DNA of 46,564 bases, from positions 1 through 46,564 of the forward strand of contig JAENVS010000009.1 in NCBI GenBank assembly GCA_016650445.1, written 5' to 3'. This document shows positions 26,307 to 35,906 of this stretch, piece after piece; the first letter of the stretch is position 1; every line of letters begins with the position of its first letter. The stretch comes from Frankiaceae bacterium (GTDB taxonomy: Bacteria; Actinomycetota; Actinomycetes; Mycobacteriales; SCTD01). A program made the position numbers and the translations under genes. The notes under the pieces were generated by a model. It had not been told where the DNA came from, ran no database searches, and saw only the letters and a program-made list of their open reading frames with translations.

Positions 26307-27177
26307 TGCGACCGAGGACGTCGGCGGCGCCGCCGGCACCGACCGGCGTCGTGGCCTCCGGCCCGGCCGCGCGGATCCTCTGCTCGGCCTCGACCGCTTC
26401 GCGCGTCGGGGTGCGTGCGACGACTGACGGGATCACGGCGCGCAGGTACTGCAGGCTTCGCACCCACCTCTGCGCGTAGACGTGCGGCGCGCGGCGGGTG
26501 ATGCCTTCAACGATCCGTACGACGGTTGGCTCCAGCGGGTAGGTGCGACTCAGGACACCGGGGAGCTTCGACCGGTCGGCGAGGCCGCGGTCGTCGGCGC
26601 CGCGGACCATGTCGGTGTCGGTCCAGCTCAGGTAGGCGACGCCCACGTCGACCCCGTGGTGGCGCACCTCAGCGCGCAGACTGTGGGCGAAGGACTCGGC
26701 CCCGGCCTTGCTCGCGCAGTAGGCGCTCATCATGGGTGCCGGCGCGAGGGCTGCGAGCGACGCGATCTGCAGGACGTAACCGCGTGTCTGCACGACCTGC
26801 GGCAGGAACGCGCGGACGGTGCGGATGCTCCCGAGCAGGTTGACCTCGATGACCCGGTCGTACGACGCCGCGTCGGCGAGCAGCAGCGGGCCCCCGGCAG
26901 CGATGCCCGCGTTGGCGATGACGACGTCGGCCGGCCCGAGGCGGTCCTCGACCTCTGCGGCGACGCGCGTCAGAGCCTCGCCGTCCGTCACGTCGACCTC
27001 CCAGCAGGCGCTGCCGGGACACCCGGCGCTTACCTCCGCGAGGACGGTCGGCTCCAGGCCGAGCAGGGCGATCCGGGCCCCCTGCGCACCGAGCTGGCGG
27101 GCGAGCTCGGCGCCCAGTCCCCGCGCCGCCCCGGTGACGACGACGACCTTGCCCGTGAGGTTCATGGGTTCTTTCAT
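26293..27177 (-). CDS. Short-chain dehydrogenase/reductase
   Basis: A 294-residue NAD(P)-dependent oxidoreductase. Start ATG 27177 overlaps the stop of the monooxygenase gene (ATGA). The cofactor motif is TGAARGLG, with NAG in the fourth strand and the catalytic YCASK tetrad tyrosine-lysine after a serine (SLAALA region). Residues beyond 230 are a C-terminal extension. Pairing with an FMO-type monooxygenase recalls the mycobacterial mymA/sadH region, in which these enzymes act on lipid or steroid-like substrates. The substrate here is not known. Confidence 0.9.
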   Translation of the reverse strand: MKEPMNLTGKVVVVTGAARGLGAELARQLGAQGARIALLGLEPTVLAEVSAGCPGSACWEVDVTDGEALTRVAAEVEDRLGPADVVIANAGIAAGGPLLLADAASYDRVIEVNLLGSIRTVRAFLPQVVQTRGYVLQIASLAALAPAPMMSAYCASKAGAESFAHSLRAEVRHHGVDVGVAYLSWTDTDMVRGADDRGLADRSKLPGVLSRTYPLEPTVVRIVEGITRRAPHVYAQRWVRSLQYLRAVIPSVVARTPTREAVEAEQRIRAAGPEATTPVGAGGAADVLGRTRRS

Positions 27178-28706
27178 GCGGCGACCTTCGGGGTGCGGGA
27201 CCGGCGGGCGGTCGTGACGTAGTTGCCGAGGTCGCATCGCCGCAGCTTCCGGCGGAACGTGAACGTGAACGTCGGCCACAGCGTCGTGTTGCGGCCGTTC
27301 TTGTCGAGGTACCAGCTCGCGCAGCCGCCGGTGCTCCACACGGTCTTCTGCAAGCGCTTTTGCACCTCGCTGTTGTACGCCGCCTCCACCTCCGGCTTGG
27401 GCTCGAGGGTCGCCAGGCCGCGGGCGTCCAGCTGACGCAGCGCGTCCAGCAGGTAGCCGACCTGGGTCTCGATGATGAAGACGATCGAGCTGTGGCCGAG
27501 GCCCGTGTTGGGTCCCACCAGGTAGACGAGGTTCGGGAAGCCGCTCGTCATCGCGCCGTGCAGCGCGCGCATGCCACCGCTCGCCCAGTGCTCCGTGAGG
27601 GTGATGCCGCTCCGTCCGACGATGCGCTCCGCGATGGGCGGGTCGGTCACCCGGAAGCCGGTGCCGAAGATGATGGTGTCCGCCGGGTGCTCGACGCCGT
27701 CAGCGGTGACGACGGCGTGCGGGCGGATCTCGCGGATGTGCTCCGTGACAACGTCGACGTTGGGCTGCGTCAGGGCCGGGAAGTAGGTGTTGCTCAGCAG
27801 CACTCGCTTGCAGCCGAGGCGGAAGTGCGGCGTCAGCTTGGCGCGCAGCTCGGGGTCCGGCACCTGCTTGGCGAGGAAGGCATGCGCCTGCTTCTCACCG
27901 AGCTCCATGATCCGCTGGTCGAAGGAGAAGCCCAGCACCCACGCCTCGCGGCCCCAGTAGATCGCGGTGCGGGCGGCCCGCTGGAGCGCCGGGAACCGGC
28001 GGTAGAGCCGGCGCTCGTTGCTGCGAATCGCTCGGTCGCGGCGGGGGAGCACCCATGGGGCGGTGCGCTGGAAGAGCGTGAGGTGCCCAACCTGCGGCTG
28101 GATCGCCGGCACGAACTGGATGGCCGAGGCACCGGTGCCGATCACGGCCACGCGCTGCCCGCGCAGGTCGTGGTCGTGGTCCCACGTGGCGGAGTGGAAC
28201 GTGGTGCCCGCGAATGCGTCGAGCCCGGGGATCGCCGGGATGGCCGGGTCCGACAGCCCGCCGGTGCCGAGGACCAGCAGCTCGGCGTCGAGCTCGCCGC
28301 GGGCGGTCGTGAGGTGCCAGATCTGCTCGGCCTCGTCCCAGACCGCTCCCTCGAGCTCTGCGCCGTACCGGATGTGCGGGAGCACGCCGTACTCCTCGGC
28401 CGTCCGGTGGAGGTAGGCCTCGATCTCGGGTTGCGGGGAGAAGGCGCGGGTCCAGTCGGGGTTCGGGGCGAAGGAGAACGAGTACAGATGGCTCGGTACG
28501 TCGCAGGCGCAGCCCGGGTAGCTGTTGTCGCGCCAGGTGCCGCCGAGGGCCTCCGCGCGCTCGAGCAGCACGAAGTCGTGCCGACCGGACCGCATCAGGC
28601 CGATCGCGGTGGCGATGCCGGCGAACCCGGTGCCGACGATGGCGACGCGGACCCGCGCGGGCAGCGGGCCGCCGAGCTCGGTGGCGCGGGCAAGAGCGGT
28701 CGTCAT
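27174..28706 (-). CDS. Flavin-containing monooxygenase, Baeyer-Villiger type
   Basis: A 510-residue flavoprotein. The FAD motif is VGTGFAG, the NADPH motif is GTGASAIQF, and between them the Baeyer-Villiger fingerprint reads FAGTTFHSATW (pattern FxGxxxHxxxW). It converts ketones to esters or hydroxylates related substrates using NADPH and O2. It precedes the SDR with a 4-base overlap and is divergent from a TetR gene with a clear palindromic operator between, so it is probably de-repressed by a lipophilic ligand. Confidence 0.92.
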   Translation of the reverse strand: MTTALARATELGGPLPARVRVAIVGTGFAGIATAIGLMRSGRHDFVLLERAEALGGTWRDNSYPGCACDVPSHLYSFSFAPNPDWTRAFSPQPEIEAYLHRTAEEYGVLPHIRYGAELEGAVWDEAEQIWHLTTARGELDAELLVLGTGGLSDPAIPAIPGLDAFAGTTFHSATWDHDHDLRGQRVAVIGTGASAIQFVPAIQPQVGHLTLFQRTAPWVLPRRDRAIRSNERRLYRRFPALQRAARTAIYWGREAWVLGFSFDQRIMELGEKQAHAFLAKQVPDPELRAKLTPHFRLGCKRVLLSNTYFPALTQPNVDVVTEHIREIRPHAVVTADGVEHPADTIIFGTGFRVTDPPIAERIVGRSGITLTEHWASGGMRALHGAMTSGFPNLVYLVGPNTGLGHSSIVFIIETQVGYLLDALRQLDARGLATLEPKPEVEAAYNSEVQKRLQKTVWSTGGCASWYLDKNGRNTTLWPTFTFTFRRKLRRCDLGNYVTTARRSRTPKVAA

Positions 28707-28722
28707 GGTGCCTCCGAAAGAT

Positions 28723-28754
28723 TGCTACATGCCTGTAGCAACACAGGTGTAGCA
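28723..28754. promoter_or_regulatory. TetR operator region with three half-sites
   Basis: The divergent space holds TGCTACA-TGCC-TGTAGCA (28723-28740), a perfect 7-bp-arm palindrome, and a third half-site TGTAGCA at 28748-28754 whose last base is the first base of the TetR start codon. The third half-site combines with the imperfect GCAACAC to make a weaker second palindrome. This is most likely the binding region for the adjacent TetR repressor, controlling both itself and the monooxygenase-SDR operon. Confidence 0.7.
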
Positions 28755-29398
28755 TGCGCCGCGTGACGAGCGCAACCCCGCTGAAGCGGCCGTACGCCGC
28801 CCGAATGGCGCCCTCGGACCGCCGTGAGCAGCTGCTCGACGTGGCCCAGGCGACGGCGCTCGAGCGGGGCTTCCACGCTGTGACGATCGACGGCGTGGCG
28901 CGGGCCGCCGGGGTCACCCGGCCGGTGGTCTACGGGCTGTTCGCCGACCGCGGCGAGCTGCTCGCCGCCCTGCTCTCCCGCGCCGAGGCGCGGGCGCTGA
29001 GCCAGCTCGCGCCGGCGCTGCCCGCCGTCCCCGGTCCGGAGGACTACGTCGACCCGGACGCCCTGCTCGTCGACGGTGTGAGCGCCTACCTGTCCGCGGT
29101 CCGCGACGACCCTGACACCTGGCGGGTCATCCTGCTGCCGCCGGAGGGGGCGCCGCCCGAGCTCGCCGACCGGCTGCACGGGGTGCACCGCGATGTCCTG
29201 CGCGAGCTGCGGATGCTGGTGGCGTGGGGGATGGATCGGCGTGGGGGCGCCGCGCTCGACGTCGACCTGTTCGCCCGCGGCGTGCTGACCCTCGCCGAGG
29301 GCGCGGCGCGGCTGCTGCTCGAGCAGCCCGACCGCTACCCGGTCGAGCGCTTCCGCGCCTTCACCGAGGACCTCCTCGCCGGCCTCGTCCGCGCCTGA
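28754..29398 (+). CDS. TetR-family transcriptional regulator
   Basis: A 214-residue repressor (ATG 28754; downstream GTG 28763 and ATG 28805 are possible starts). Residues 20-65 form the TetR HTH, with DRREQLLDVAQATALERGF, then VTIDGVARAAGVTRPVVYGLF. The C-terminal ligand domain is all-helical with no obvious ligand signature. It is transcribed divergently from the monooxygenase/SDR operon. The half-site that overlaps its start would couple autorepression with control of that operon. Confidence 0.88.
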   Translation: MRRVTSATPLKRPYAARMAPSDRREQLLDVAQATALERGFHAVTIDGVARAAGVTRPVVYGLFADRGELLAALLSRAEARALSQLAPALPAVPGPEDYVDPDALLVDGVSAYLSAVRDDPDTWRVILLPPEGAPPELADRLHGVHRDVLRELRMLVAWGMDRRGGAALDVDLFARGVLTLAEGAARLLLEQPDRYPVERFRAFTEDLLAGLVRA

Positions 29399-29407
29399 CC
29401 GCTTGCA

Positions 29408-29463
29408 GCGTCAGAAGACGCGTGCGGGTCGCCCGCGTGTCGCCCGCGTGCGCGTTCTGACGC
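29408..29463. terminator. Bidirectional hairpin between TetR and ferredoxin reductase genes
   Basis: Arms GCGTCAGAA (29408-29416) and TTCTGACGC (29455-29463) are perfect inverted repeats placed between two convergent genes. The loop holds an exact 11-base tandem repeat TCGCCCGCGTG (29429-29439, 29440-29450). This would terminate both genes. Confidence 0.6.
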
Positions 29464-29472
29464 CAGGAGGGG

Positions 29473-30828
29473 TCAGTTGTTGGAGGCGCTGAGCATGCCG
29501 TCGCGGTCGACGACCTTGATGCGGGCGCGGTCGTGCGGCTCGCCGAGGGAGATCTCGTGGGCGTCGAGCTTCTCCCAGCCCTCCCACGTCGTGTACTTCA
29601 GCCCGCGCTCGTCGAGCATCGCGACGACCGACTCCGGCGAGGGGTCGGCAGGTGCCGGCAGGGAGTCGAGATCGGCCAGCAGGCTGCCCACCGTCTCGAT
29701 GGCGTCGCCCTTCGTGTGCCCGATCAGGCCGACCGGTCCGCGCTTCACCCAGCCGTTCACGTAGACGCCGGGGACCGCCTTGCCGTTGATGTCGAGCACC
29801 CGGCCGGCATCGTGCGGCACGACGTGGTTCTTCGGGTCCCACGGCAGGTCGGCCAGCTCGGTGCTGCGGTAACCGACGCAGCGGTAGACCGCCTGCACCG
29901 GCCAGTCCTTGGTGACGCCGGTGCCCCGCACGTTGCCGGTGCCGTCGAGCTCGGTCCGCTCGGTGCGGAAGCCCTCGACCTTGCCGTCGCCGAGCACCTC
30001 GACCGGCGACTCGAAGAAGTGCAGGAACAGCTTGCGCGGCCGGTCTCCGAGCCCGTGCTCGGCGGTCCGCATCGCGTAGCGCTCGAGCTCGCGTACGACG
30101 AGGCGCAGCTGGTTGTCGCTGTTCATCGCGGTCGTCGAGCCTTCGTCGTACTCGATGTCCTCGGGGTTGACGATGACCTCGACGTTGGGCGAGTGGTCGA
30201 GCTCGCGCAGCTCGAGCGGCGTGAACTTCGCCTGCGCCGGCCCGCGTCGCGCGAACAGGTGCACTTCCTTGACCGGGTTGGCCTTCAGGCCCTCGTAGAC
30301 GTTGTCGGGGATCTCGGTGTAGAGCAGCTCGTCGGCGGTCTTCGACAGCATGCGGGCGACGTCGAGACCGACGTTGCCGGCGCCGATGACGGCGATGCTC
30401 TCCGCCTCGAGCGGCCACTCGCGTGGGACATCCGGGTGCCCGTCGAACCACGACACGTAGTCGGCGCCGCCGAAGCTGCCCGGCAGGTCGATGCCCGGGA
30501 TGTGGAGGTCGCGGTCCTTCTCGGCCCCGGTGGTGAACACGATCGCGTCGTAGTGGCGCTGCAGATCATCGAGCTTGATGTCGACGCCGTACTCCACGTT
30601 GCCGAACAACCGCAGGGTGTCCCGGCTCATGATCTGGCGCAGCGCGGTGATGATGCCCTTGATGCGGGGGTGGTCCGGGGCAACGCCGTACCGGATCAGG
30701 CCATATGGCGCGGGCAGCCTCTCGAACATGTCGACGGACACGGGCGTGCCGGACTTGTGCAGCACGTCGGCGACGTAGACGCCGGCCGGACCGGCACCCA
30801 CGACGGCAACCCGGAGCGGCCGGTCCAC
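29473..30828 (-). CDS. fprA: Ferredoxin-NADP+ reductase, FprA/adrenodoxin reductase type
   Basis: A 451-residue FAD enzyme, matching the usual length of mycobacterial FprA. GTG 30828 is preferred because AGGAGG lies at 30838-30833 four bases before it; frames further upstream add about 30 residues without a ribosome site. Motifs are VVGAGPAGVYVADVL for FAD, VIGAGNVGLDVARML for NADP and WVKRGPVGLIGHTKGDA near the C-terminus. It transfers electrons from NADPH to ferredoxins, for example for P450 enzymes. It is divergent from folE. Confidence 0.92.
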   Translation of the reverse strand: MDRPLRVAVVGAGPAGVYVADVLHKSGTPVSVDMFERLPAPYGLIRYGVAPDHPRIKGIITALRQIMSRDTLRLFGNVEYGVDIKLDDLQRHYDAIVFTTGAEKDRDLHIPGIDLPGSFGGADYVSWFDGHPDVPREWPLEAESIAVIGAGNVGLDVARMLSKTADELLYTEIPDNVYEGLKANPVKEVHLFARRGPAQAKFTPLELRELDHSPNVEVIVNPEDIEYDEGSTTAMNSDNQLRLVVRELERYAMRTAEHGLGDRPRKLFLHFFESPVEVLGDGKVEGFRTERTELDGTGNVRGTGVTKDWPVQAVYRCVGYRSTELADLPWDPKNHVVPHDAGRVLDINGKAVPGVYVNGWVKRGPVGLIGHTKGDAIETVGSLLADLDSLPAPADPSPESVVAMLDERGLKYTTWEGWEKLDAHEISLGEPHDRARIKVVDRDGMLSASNN

Positions 30829-30930
30829 GTGTCCTCCTGCGGTGAGCGTTCCGTCCATTATCGGTCTTGTACGCCGGGAGCCGGCTGTGGCCTGGCTCAC
30901 GAGGACATCGGGGCTCACTAGGCTCCCTCC

Positions 30931-31482
30931 ATGAGCGTCGACGAGGCAGCAGCGGCCGAAGCGGTGCGTGCGTTGCTCGTGGCGCTCGGGCAGGACGTGA
31001 CCTCCGAGTCACTCGCGGGCACCCCGCAGCGGGTCGCCGCGTCGTACGCCGAGCTGCTGGCGGCGCCGGACTTCGAGCTGAAGACCTTCCCGAACGACGA
31101 GGGGTACGACGAGCTCGTCGTGGCGCGAGACATCCCGTTCTCGTCCTTGTGCGAGCACCACCTGCTGCCCTTCATCGGCTTCGCCCACGTCGCCTACATG
31201 CCGGGGGACCGCATCCTGGGGCTGTCCAAGCTCGCCCGGGTGGTCGAGCTGTTCGCCCGCCGGCTGCAGGTGCAGGAGCGGCTGACGACGCAGGTCGCGG
31301 CCTGGCTTCAGGACAACCTGAAGCCGAGGGGCGTCGGCGTCGTGCTCGAGGCCGAGCACATGTGCATGAGCATCCGGGGGGTCCGGGCCAACGGCGCGAA
31401 GACTGTCACCTCAGCGCTGCACGGCGCTCTGCGCAACGACCCCCGCACCCGCGCCGAGTTCCTGGCCCTGACCGGTCGCTGA
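30931..31482 (+). CDS. folE: GTP cyclohydrolase I
   Basis: A 183-residue enzyme of standard length. It converts GTP to 7,8-dihydroneopterin triphosphate, the first step of folate synthesis. Zn-binding and catalytic residues lie in SSLCEHHLLPF and EHMCMSIRGV. LGLSKLARVV and FARRLQVQERLT complete the family signature. It begins at an ATG 102 bases from the divergent ferredoxin reductase gene. No other folate genes are nearby. Confidence 0.96.
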   Translation: MSVDEAAAAEAVRALLVALGQDVTSESLAGTPQRVAASYAELLAAPDFELKTFPNDEGYDELVVARDIPFSSLCEHHLLPFIGFAHVAYMPGDRILGLSKLARVVELFARRLQVQERLTTQVAAWLQDNLKPRGVGVVLEAEHMCMSIRGVRANGAKTVTSALHGALRNDPRTRAEFLALTGR

Positions 31483-31559
31483 TCGCCCCGGCCCGACGCT
31501 CGTCTTGTCGCGCGGTCCGAGCAGGAGTATGAACGGCGCATCCGTCACAAGGGGATCCC

Positions 31560-32177
31560 ATGGCCTGGAAGATGACCGCCAAGTACTACGAGGCGTGCAA
31601 TTGCGAGCTCGGCTGTCCATGCAACATGAGTGGCTTCCCGTCGCACGGCAAGTGCGAGGGGGCGATCGGTTTCCAGGTCATCTCCGGTGATCGCGACGGA
31701 GTCGACCTCACTGGAGTGAAGGTCGCGAGCGCGGTCAAGTGGCCGGGTGCGATCCACGAGGGGAACGGCACGATGGTGCTGTTCGTCGATGCGACGGAGG
31801 AGCAGCAGTCGGCGCTGATGCCGATCCTCACTGCTGAGGACCCTGGGCTTCCGTGGGAGATCCTCACCGCCACGGTCAGCGATATCCACGGGCCGTTCTT
31901 CGAGAAGATCGAGATCACCGACGACGGCACCGACTCTCGGGTGAAGGTCGGAGACAAGATGGAGGTCCAGATGCAGACCTTCACGAACCCCGTGAACGGT
32001 GAGAAGCACGAGGTGCACATGGTGATCCCGGGGGGGTTCATCTTCACCGACGGCCGCATCTGCACGACGACGGTCAACCACCTGGACGCGGATGGCGTCA
32101 GCTTCGATCACCCTGGCAAGAACGCTTACTACTGCGATGTCGAATGGTCGAGCGAGAACCGAATGGCGCCGGCCTAG
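31560..32177 (+). CDS. DUF1326 family protein
   Basis: A 205-residue soluble protein, ATG after a purine-rich AAGGGGAT site. The N-terminus YYEACNCELGCPCNMSG, with four cysteines in 12 residues and a fifth soon after (GKCEGAIGF), is the DUF1326 signature and suggests a metal or redox site. The rest is beta-rich. The next gene begins 9 bases later and encodes a DUF2182 membrane protein; this pairing recurs in many bacteria, so the two probably act together, perhaps in metal handling. That role is inference. Confidence 0.88.
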   Translation: MAWKMTAKYYEACNCELGCPCNMSGFPSHGKCEGAIGFQVISGDRDGVDLTGVKVASAVKWPGAIHEGNGTMVLFVDATEEQQSALMPILTAEDPGLPWEILTATVSDIHGPFFEKIEITDDGTDSRVKVGDKMEVQMQTFTNPVNGEKHEVHMVIPGGFIFTDGRICTTTVNHLDADGVSFDHPGKNAYYCDVEWSSENRMAPA

Positions 32178-32186
32178 GCCCGCCCT

Positions 32187-33035
32187 ATGACAGATACGGC
32201 ATTGCTGCCGGGCGCGACCGATACGCCGCGCATGGCCTACGGCGTCCTCGAGCGGCGAGCCACGCTGACGACGGTTGCTGTCCTGGTCGCGCTCGCGGGC
32301 GTCGCGTGGTGGTGGACGGTCGACCGGTCCGCGGACATGCAAGCCATGGTTCTCGGTCTCGCCCAGGTCGGTGCGGCCATGCCTTTCGACATGAGCGTCG
32401 CCGTCTTCATGGCGATGTGGGTCACGATGATGGTCGCGATGATGTTCCCGACCGTGGCGCCCATCGTGCTGCTACACCGGTTGGTGCTCCGTCGTCGCGG
32501 ACAGGGCGTCTTTCCCACCGCGGTCTTCGGATCGGGGTACCTGACCGTGTGGGCTGCCGTTGGTCTGCTGCCGCTTGTTGCGCTGGTTGGCTTCCGCCAC
32601 GTCGCCACGGACTCGGGGTGGGTGGATCGGGCCGCCGGTGTGGTGCTCGTCGGTGCTGGTGCCTACCAGTTCACCCGCTGGAAGGAGGCGTGCCTGCGGG
32701 CGTGCCGCAGCCCGCTGACGTTCCTCGCGACGCACGACTTCGGTCGCGGGTTGTGGGGAGCCTGGCGAGCCGGCGCCGCCCACGGGCTGTACTGCTTCGG
32801 CTGCTGTTGGGCGCTGATGGCGGTCCTCTTCGTGGTCGGGTTGATGAACCTGATCTGGATGGTCGCGATCGCCGTCGTGTTCCTGGCAGAGAAGAACTGG
32901 AGCTACGGGCGGGGGCTGACAAAGGTGGTCGGTACCGCCGTTCTGCTTCTCGGCCTGGCAGTCCTCGTGCATCCGGCCCTGCTGGGAACAGTCAGCAGCA
33001 CGAGCGGCGGTGGTACGGGCAGCGAGGTGATGTAG
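32187..33035 (+). CDS. DUF2182 membrane protein (predicted metal-binding)
   Basis: A 282-residue protein with about seven membrane helices. The third segment MAMWVTMMVAMMFPTVAP is rich in Met, a pattern seen in copper or other soft-metal transporters. Cys residues in CLRACRSPL and YCFGCCWALM mark the DUF2182 family. It starts 9 bases after the DUF1326 gene. Together the Cys-rich soluble partner and the Met/Cys-rich membrane partner suggest transport or insertion of a metal ion. No experiment-based function is known to me. Confidence 0.87.
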   Translation: MTDTALLPGATDTPRMAYGVLERRATLTTVAVLVALAGVAWWWTVDRSADMQAMVLGLAQVGAAMPFDMSVAVFMAMWVTMMVAMMFPTVAPIVLLHRLVLRRRGQGVFPTAVFGSGYLTVWAAVGLLPLVALVGFRHVATDSGWVDRAAGVVLVGAGAYQFTRWKEACLRACRSPLTFLATHDFGRGLWGAWRAGAAHGLYCFGCCWALMAVLFVVGLMNLIWMVAIAVVFLAEKNWSYGRGLTKVVGTAVLLLGLAVLVHPALLGTVSSTSGGGTGSEVM

Positions 33036-33102
33036 ACCCCCGTAGCCGGGGCGGGACCTGGGTAGCAGGATGGACAGAACAAACACCCAGGAGGCGACCG
33101 AG

Positions 33103-34386
<1,284 letters not shown>

Positions 34387-34448
34387 CCCCGTCGTTGCGT
34401 CCTTGCGTGACCGCGGCGGGCTTGCACCCGTCCTAGGACGCAGCGGGG
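34387..34448. terminator. Bidirectional hairpin between gltA and the epimerase gene
   Basis: An imperfect long stem pairs CCCCGTCGTTGCGTCC (34387-34402) with GGACGCAGCGGGG (34436-34448), the inner seven bases perfectly. It separates two convergent genes, so it likely terminates both. Confidence 0.45.
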
Positions 34449-34456
34449 AGGCGGGG

Positions 34457-35410
34457 TTACGCGAGGAGCTCGGCCTCTCGATTCGGGGACAGCTCAACGG
34501 CCAGCGGCGGGGTGCCGCGCTCGGTGTCCCAGGCGAGCACGTCGGCCGCTGTCGTCTCGAGCGGTGTCTTCGACATACCGGCCGCATGTGCGGCGGCGGC
34601 GCTGCGGCGGAACATGACGTCCCACGTCGGGTCGGGTAGCACCAAGGGGAAGCCCGGGTCGACCGTGTCCGGTGGCAGCGGGATGACCTCGATGTCGCTG
34701 GCCGCGGCCTTGGCACAGACCCGGATCAGCTGTTCGAGGGTCACGGGTTCCGCCGGGCCGACGGCGTTGTAGGTCCCGGACTTGTCCTGCTCCACCAGCG
34801 CGACGACCAAGCGGGCGAGATCGCGCGAGTCGATCACCTGCACCGGCTGGTCCGGCCGGCCGGGCAGCGCCGCGCGGCCACCACGGGCGGCCCGGCGCAC
34901 CCAGTAGGTGAAGCGGTCGGTCGGGTCGTGCGGGCCGGCGACGATGCCGGGCCGGACGATCGTCGACCGGTCGCCGTACCGCGCCAGCACGTCGTCCTCG
35001 CAGGCGACCTTCAGTGGTCCGTACGTCTCGCCGGTGATCTCCTCCGTGCCGCGCTCTGCCGGCAGGCGCGGGGTGTCCTCGGTCATTCCGTCCGCGCCCT
35101 GCGAGCGGTCGTAGACCGAGCCAGTGGAGATGAACAGGTAGCGGCCGATGCGGTCGCCGAGGGCGTCCGCCGCCTGGGCGACGTGTCTCGGGATGTAGCC
35201 ACTGACGTCGACGACGGCATCCCAGGTCCCGTCGGCCAGCGACGCGTAGTCGCCGGCGTCGCGGTCGCCGGTGCGACGCGCCACGTCGGGGAACAGCTCG
35301 GTGCCGGTCTTGCCGCGGCTGAACAGCGTCGGGGTGTGGCCGGCCGCCAGCGCGTCCTCGACGATCGCGCGGCCGACGAACGACGTACCACCAAGAACGA
35401 GGAGCTTCAC
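34457..35410 (-). CDS. NAD-dependent epimerase/dehydratase family (extended SDR) protein
   Basis: A 317-residue extended SDR. The cofactor motif is GGTSFVGRAIV, the catalytic pair is in YGPLK, and the later RPGIVAGPHDPTDRF and NAVGPAEPVTLEQL segments match a group of putative reductases/epimerases common in actinomycetes. The substrate is unknown. GTG start at 35410 overlaps the carbonic anhydrase stop (GTGA), so it is probably the last gene of the long minus-strand operon described above. Confidence 0.88.
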   Translation of the reverse strand: MKLLVLGGTSFVGRAIVEDALAAGHTPTLFSRGKTGTELFPDVARRTGDRDAGDYASLADGTWDAVVDVSGYIPRHVAQAADALGDRIGRYLFISTGSVYDRSQGADGMTEDTPRLPAERGTEEITGETYGPLKVACEDDVLARYGDRSTIVRPGIVAGPHDPTDRFTYWVRRAARGGRAALPGRPDQPVQVIDSRDLARLVVALVEQDKSGTYNAVGPAEPVTLEQLIRVCAKAAASDIEVIPLPPDTVDPGFPLVLPDPTWDVMFRRSAAAAHAAGMSKTPLETTAADVLAWDTERGTPPLAVELSPNREAELLA

Positions 35411-35901
35411 GGAACCGCCACTTCGATGAGGCCGGTCGCGACGTCGTAGATGGCGCCGATCACGGGCAGGTCCTTCGGGAGGTACGGCGAGCTGCGGATC
35501 CGCTGCACGTCGCAGGCGAGCTCACGTCGCTGGTCGCTGATGGTGCGGAACTCCAGGCTGCGGGTGTCGACACCGCGGCCGAGCATCTCCGCGTGGACCT
35601 CCTCATCGGTCACCTTCGTCATCCGGCAGTCGGTGTGCGCCACGACCATGACCCGGTCGACGTCGAGCAGGTGCGCGGCGAGGACCAGCGTGCGCAGCAC
35701 GTCATCGGTCACGCGCGCACCGGCGTTGCGCAGGATCTTCGCGTCACCCGGCTCGAGTCCGAGCATCTCCAGCGGTGAGATGCGCGAGTCCATGCACGTG
35801 ACGACCGCCAGTCCGCGGGCGGCCTTCCCGGGACGACCGGTGTCGTGGAAGTGCTCGGCATAGACGGCGTTGGCGCTGAGGACGTCGTCGAACGCGGTCA
35901 T
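35407..35901 (-). CDS. Beta-carbonic anhydrase
   Basis: A 164-residue, short beta-class enzyme (Rv1284-like size) that interconverts CO2 and bicarbonate. Zinc ligands are Cys in VTCMDSR (with the conserved Asp-Arg pair), His and Cys in VVAHTDCRM. ATG 35901 is used because longer upstream frames are the shadow of the EcfS gene. It starts 5 bases after the EcfS stop, so it may be co-transcribed with the B12 operon, although a functional link is not obvious. Confidence 0.92.
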   Translation of the reverse strand: MTAFDDVLSANAVYAEHFHDTGRPGKAARGLAVVTCMDSRISPLEMLGLEPGDAKILRNAGARVTDDVLRTLVLAAHLLDVDRVMVVAHTDCRMTKVTDEEVHAEMLGRGVDTRSLEFRTISDQRRELACDVQRIRSSPYLPKDLPVIGAIYDVATGLIEVAVP

Positions 35902-35906
35902 GGGCG

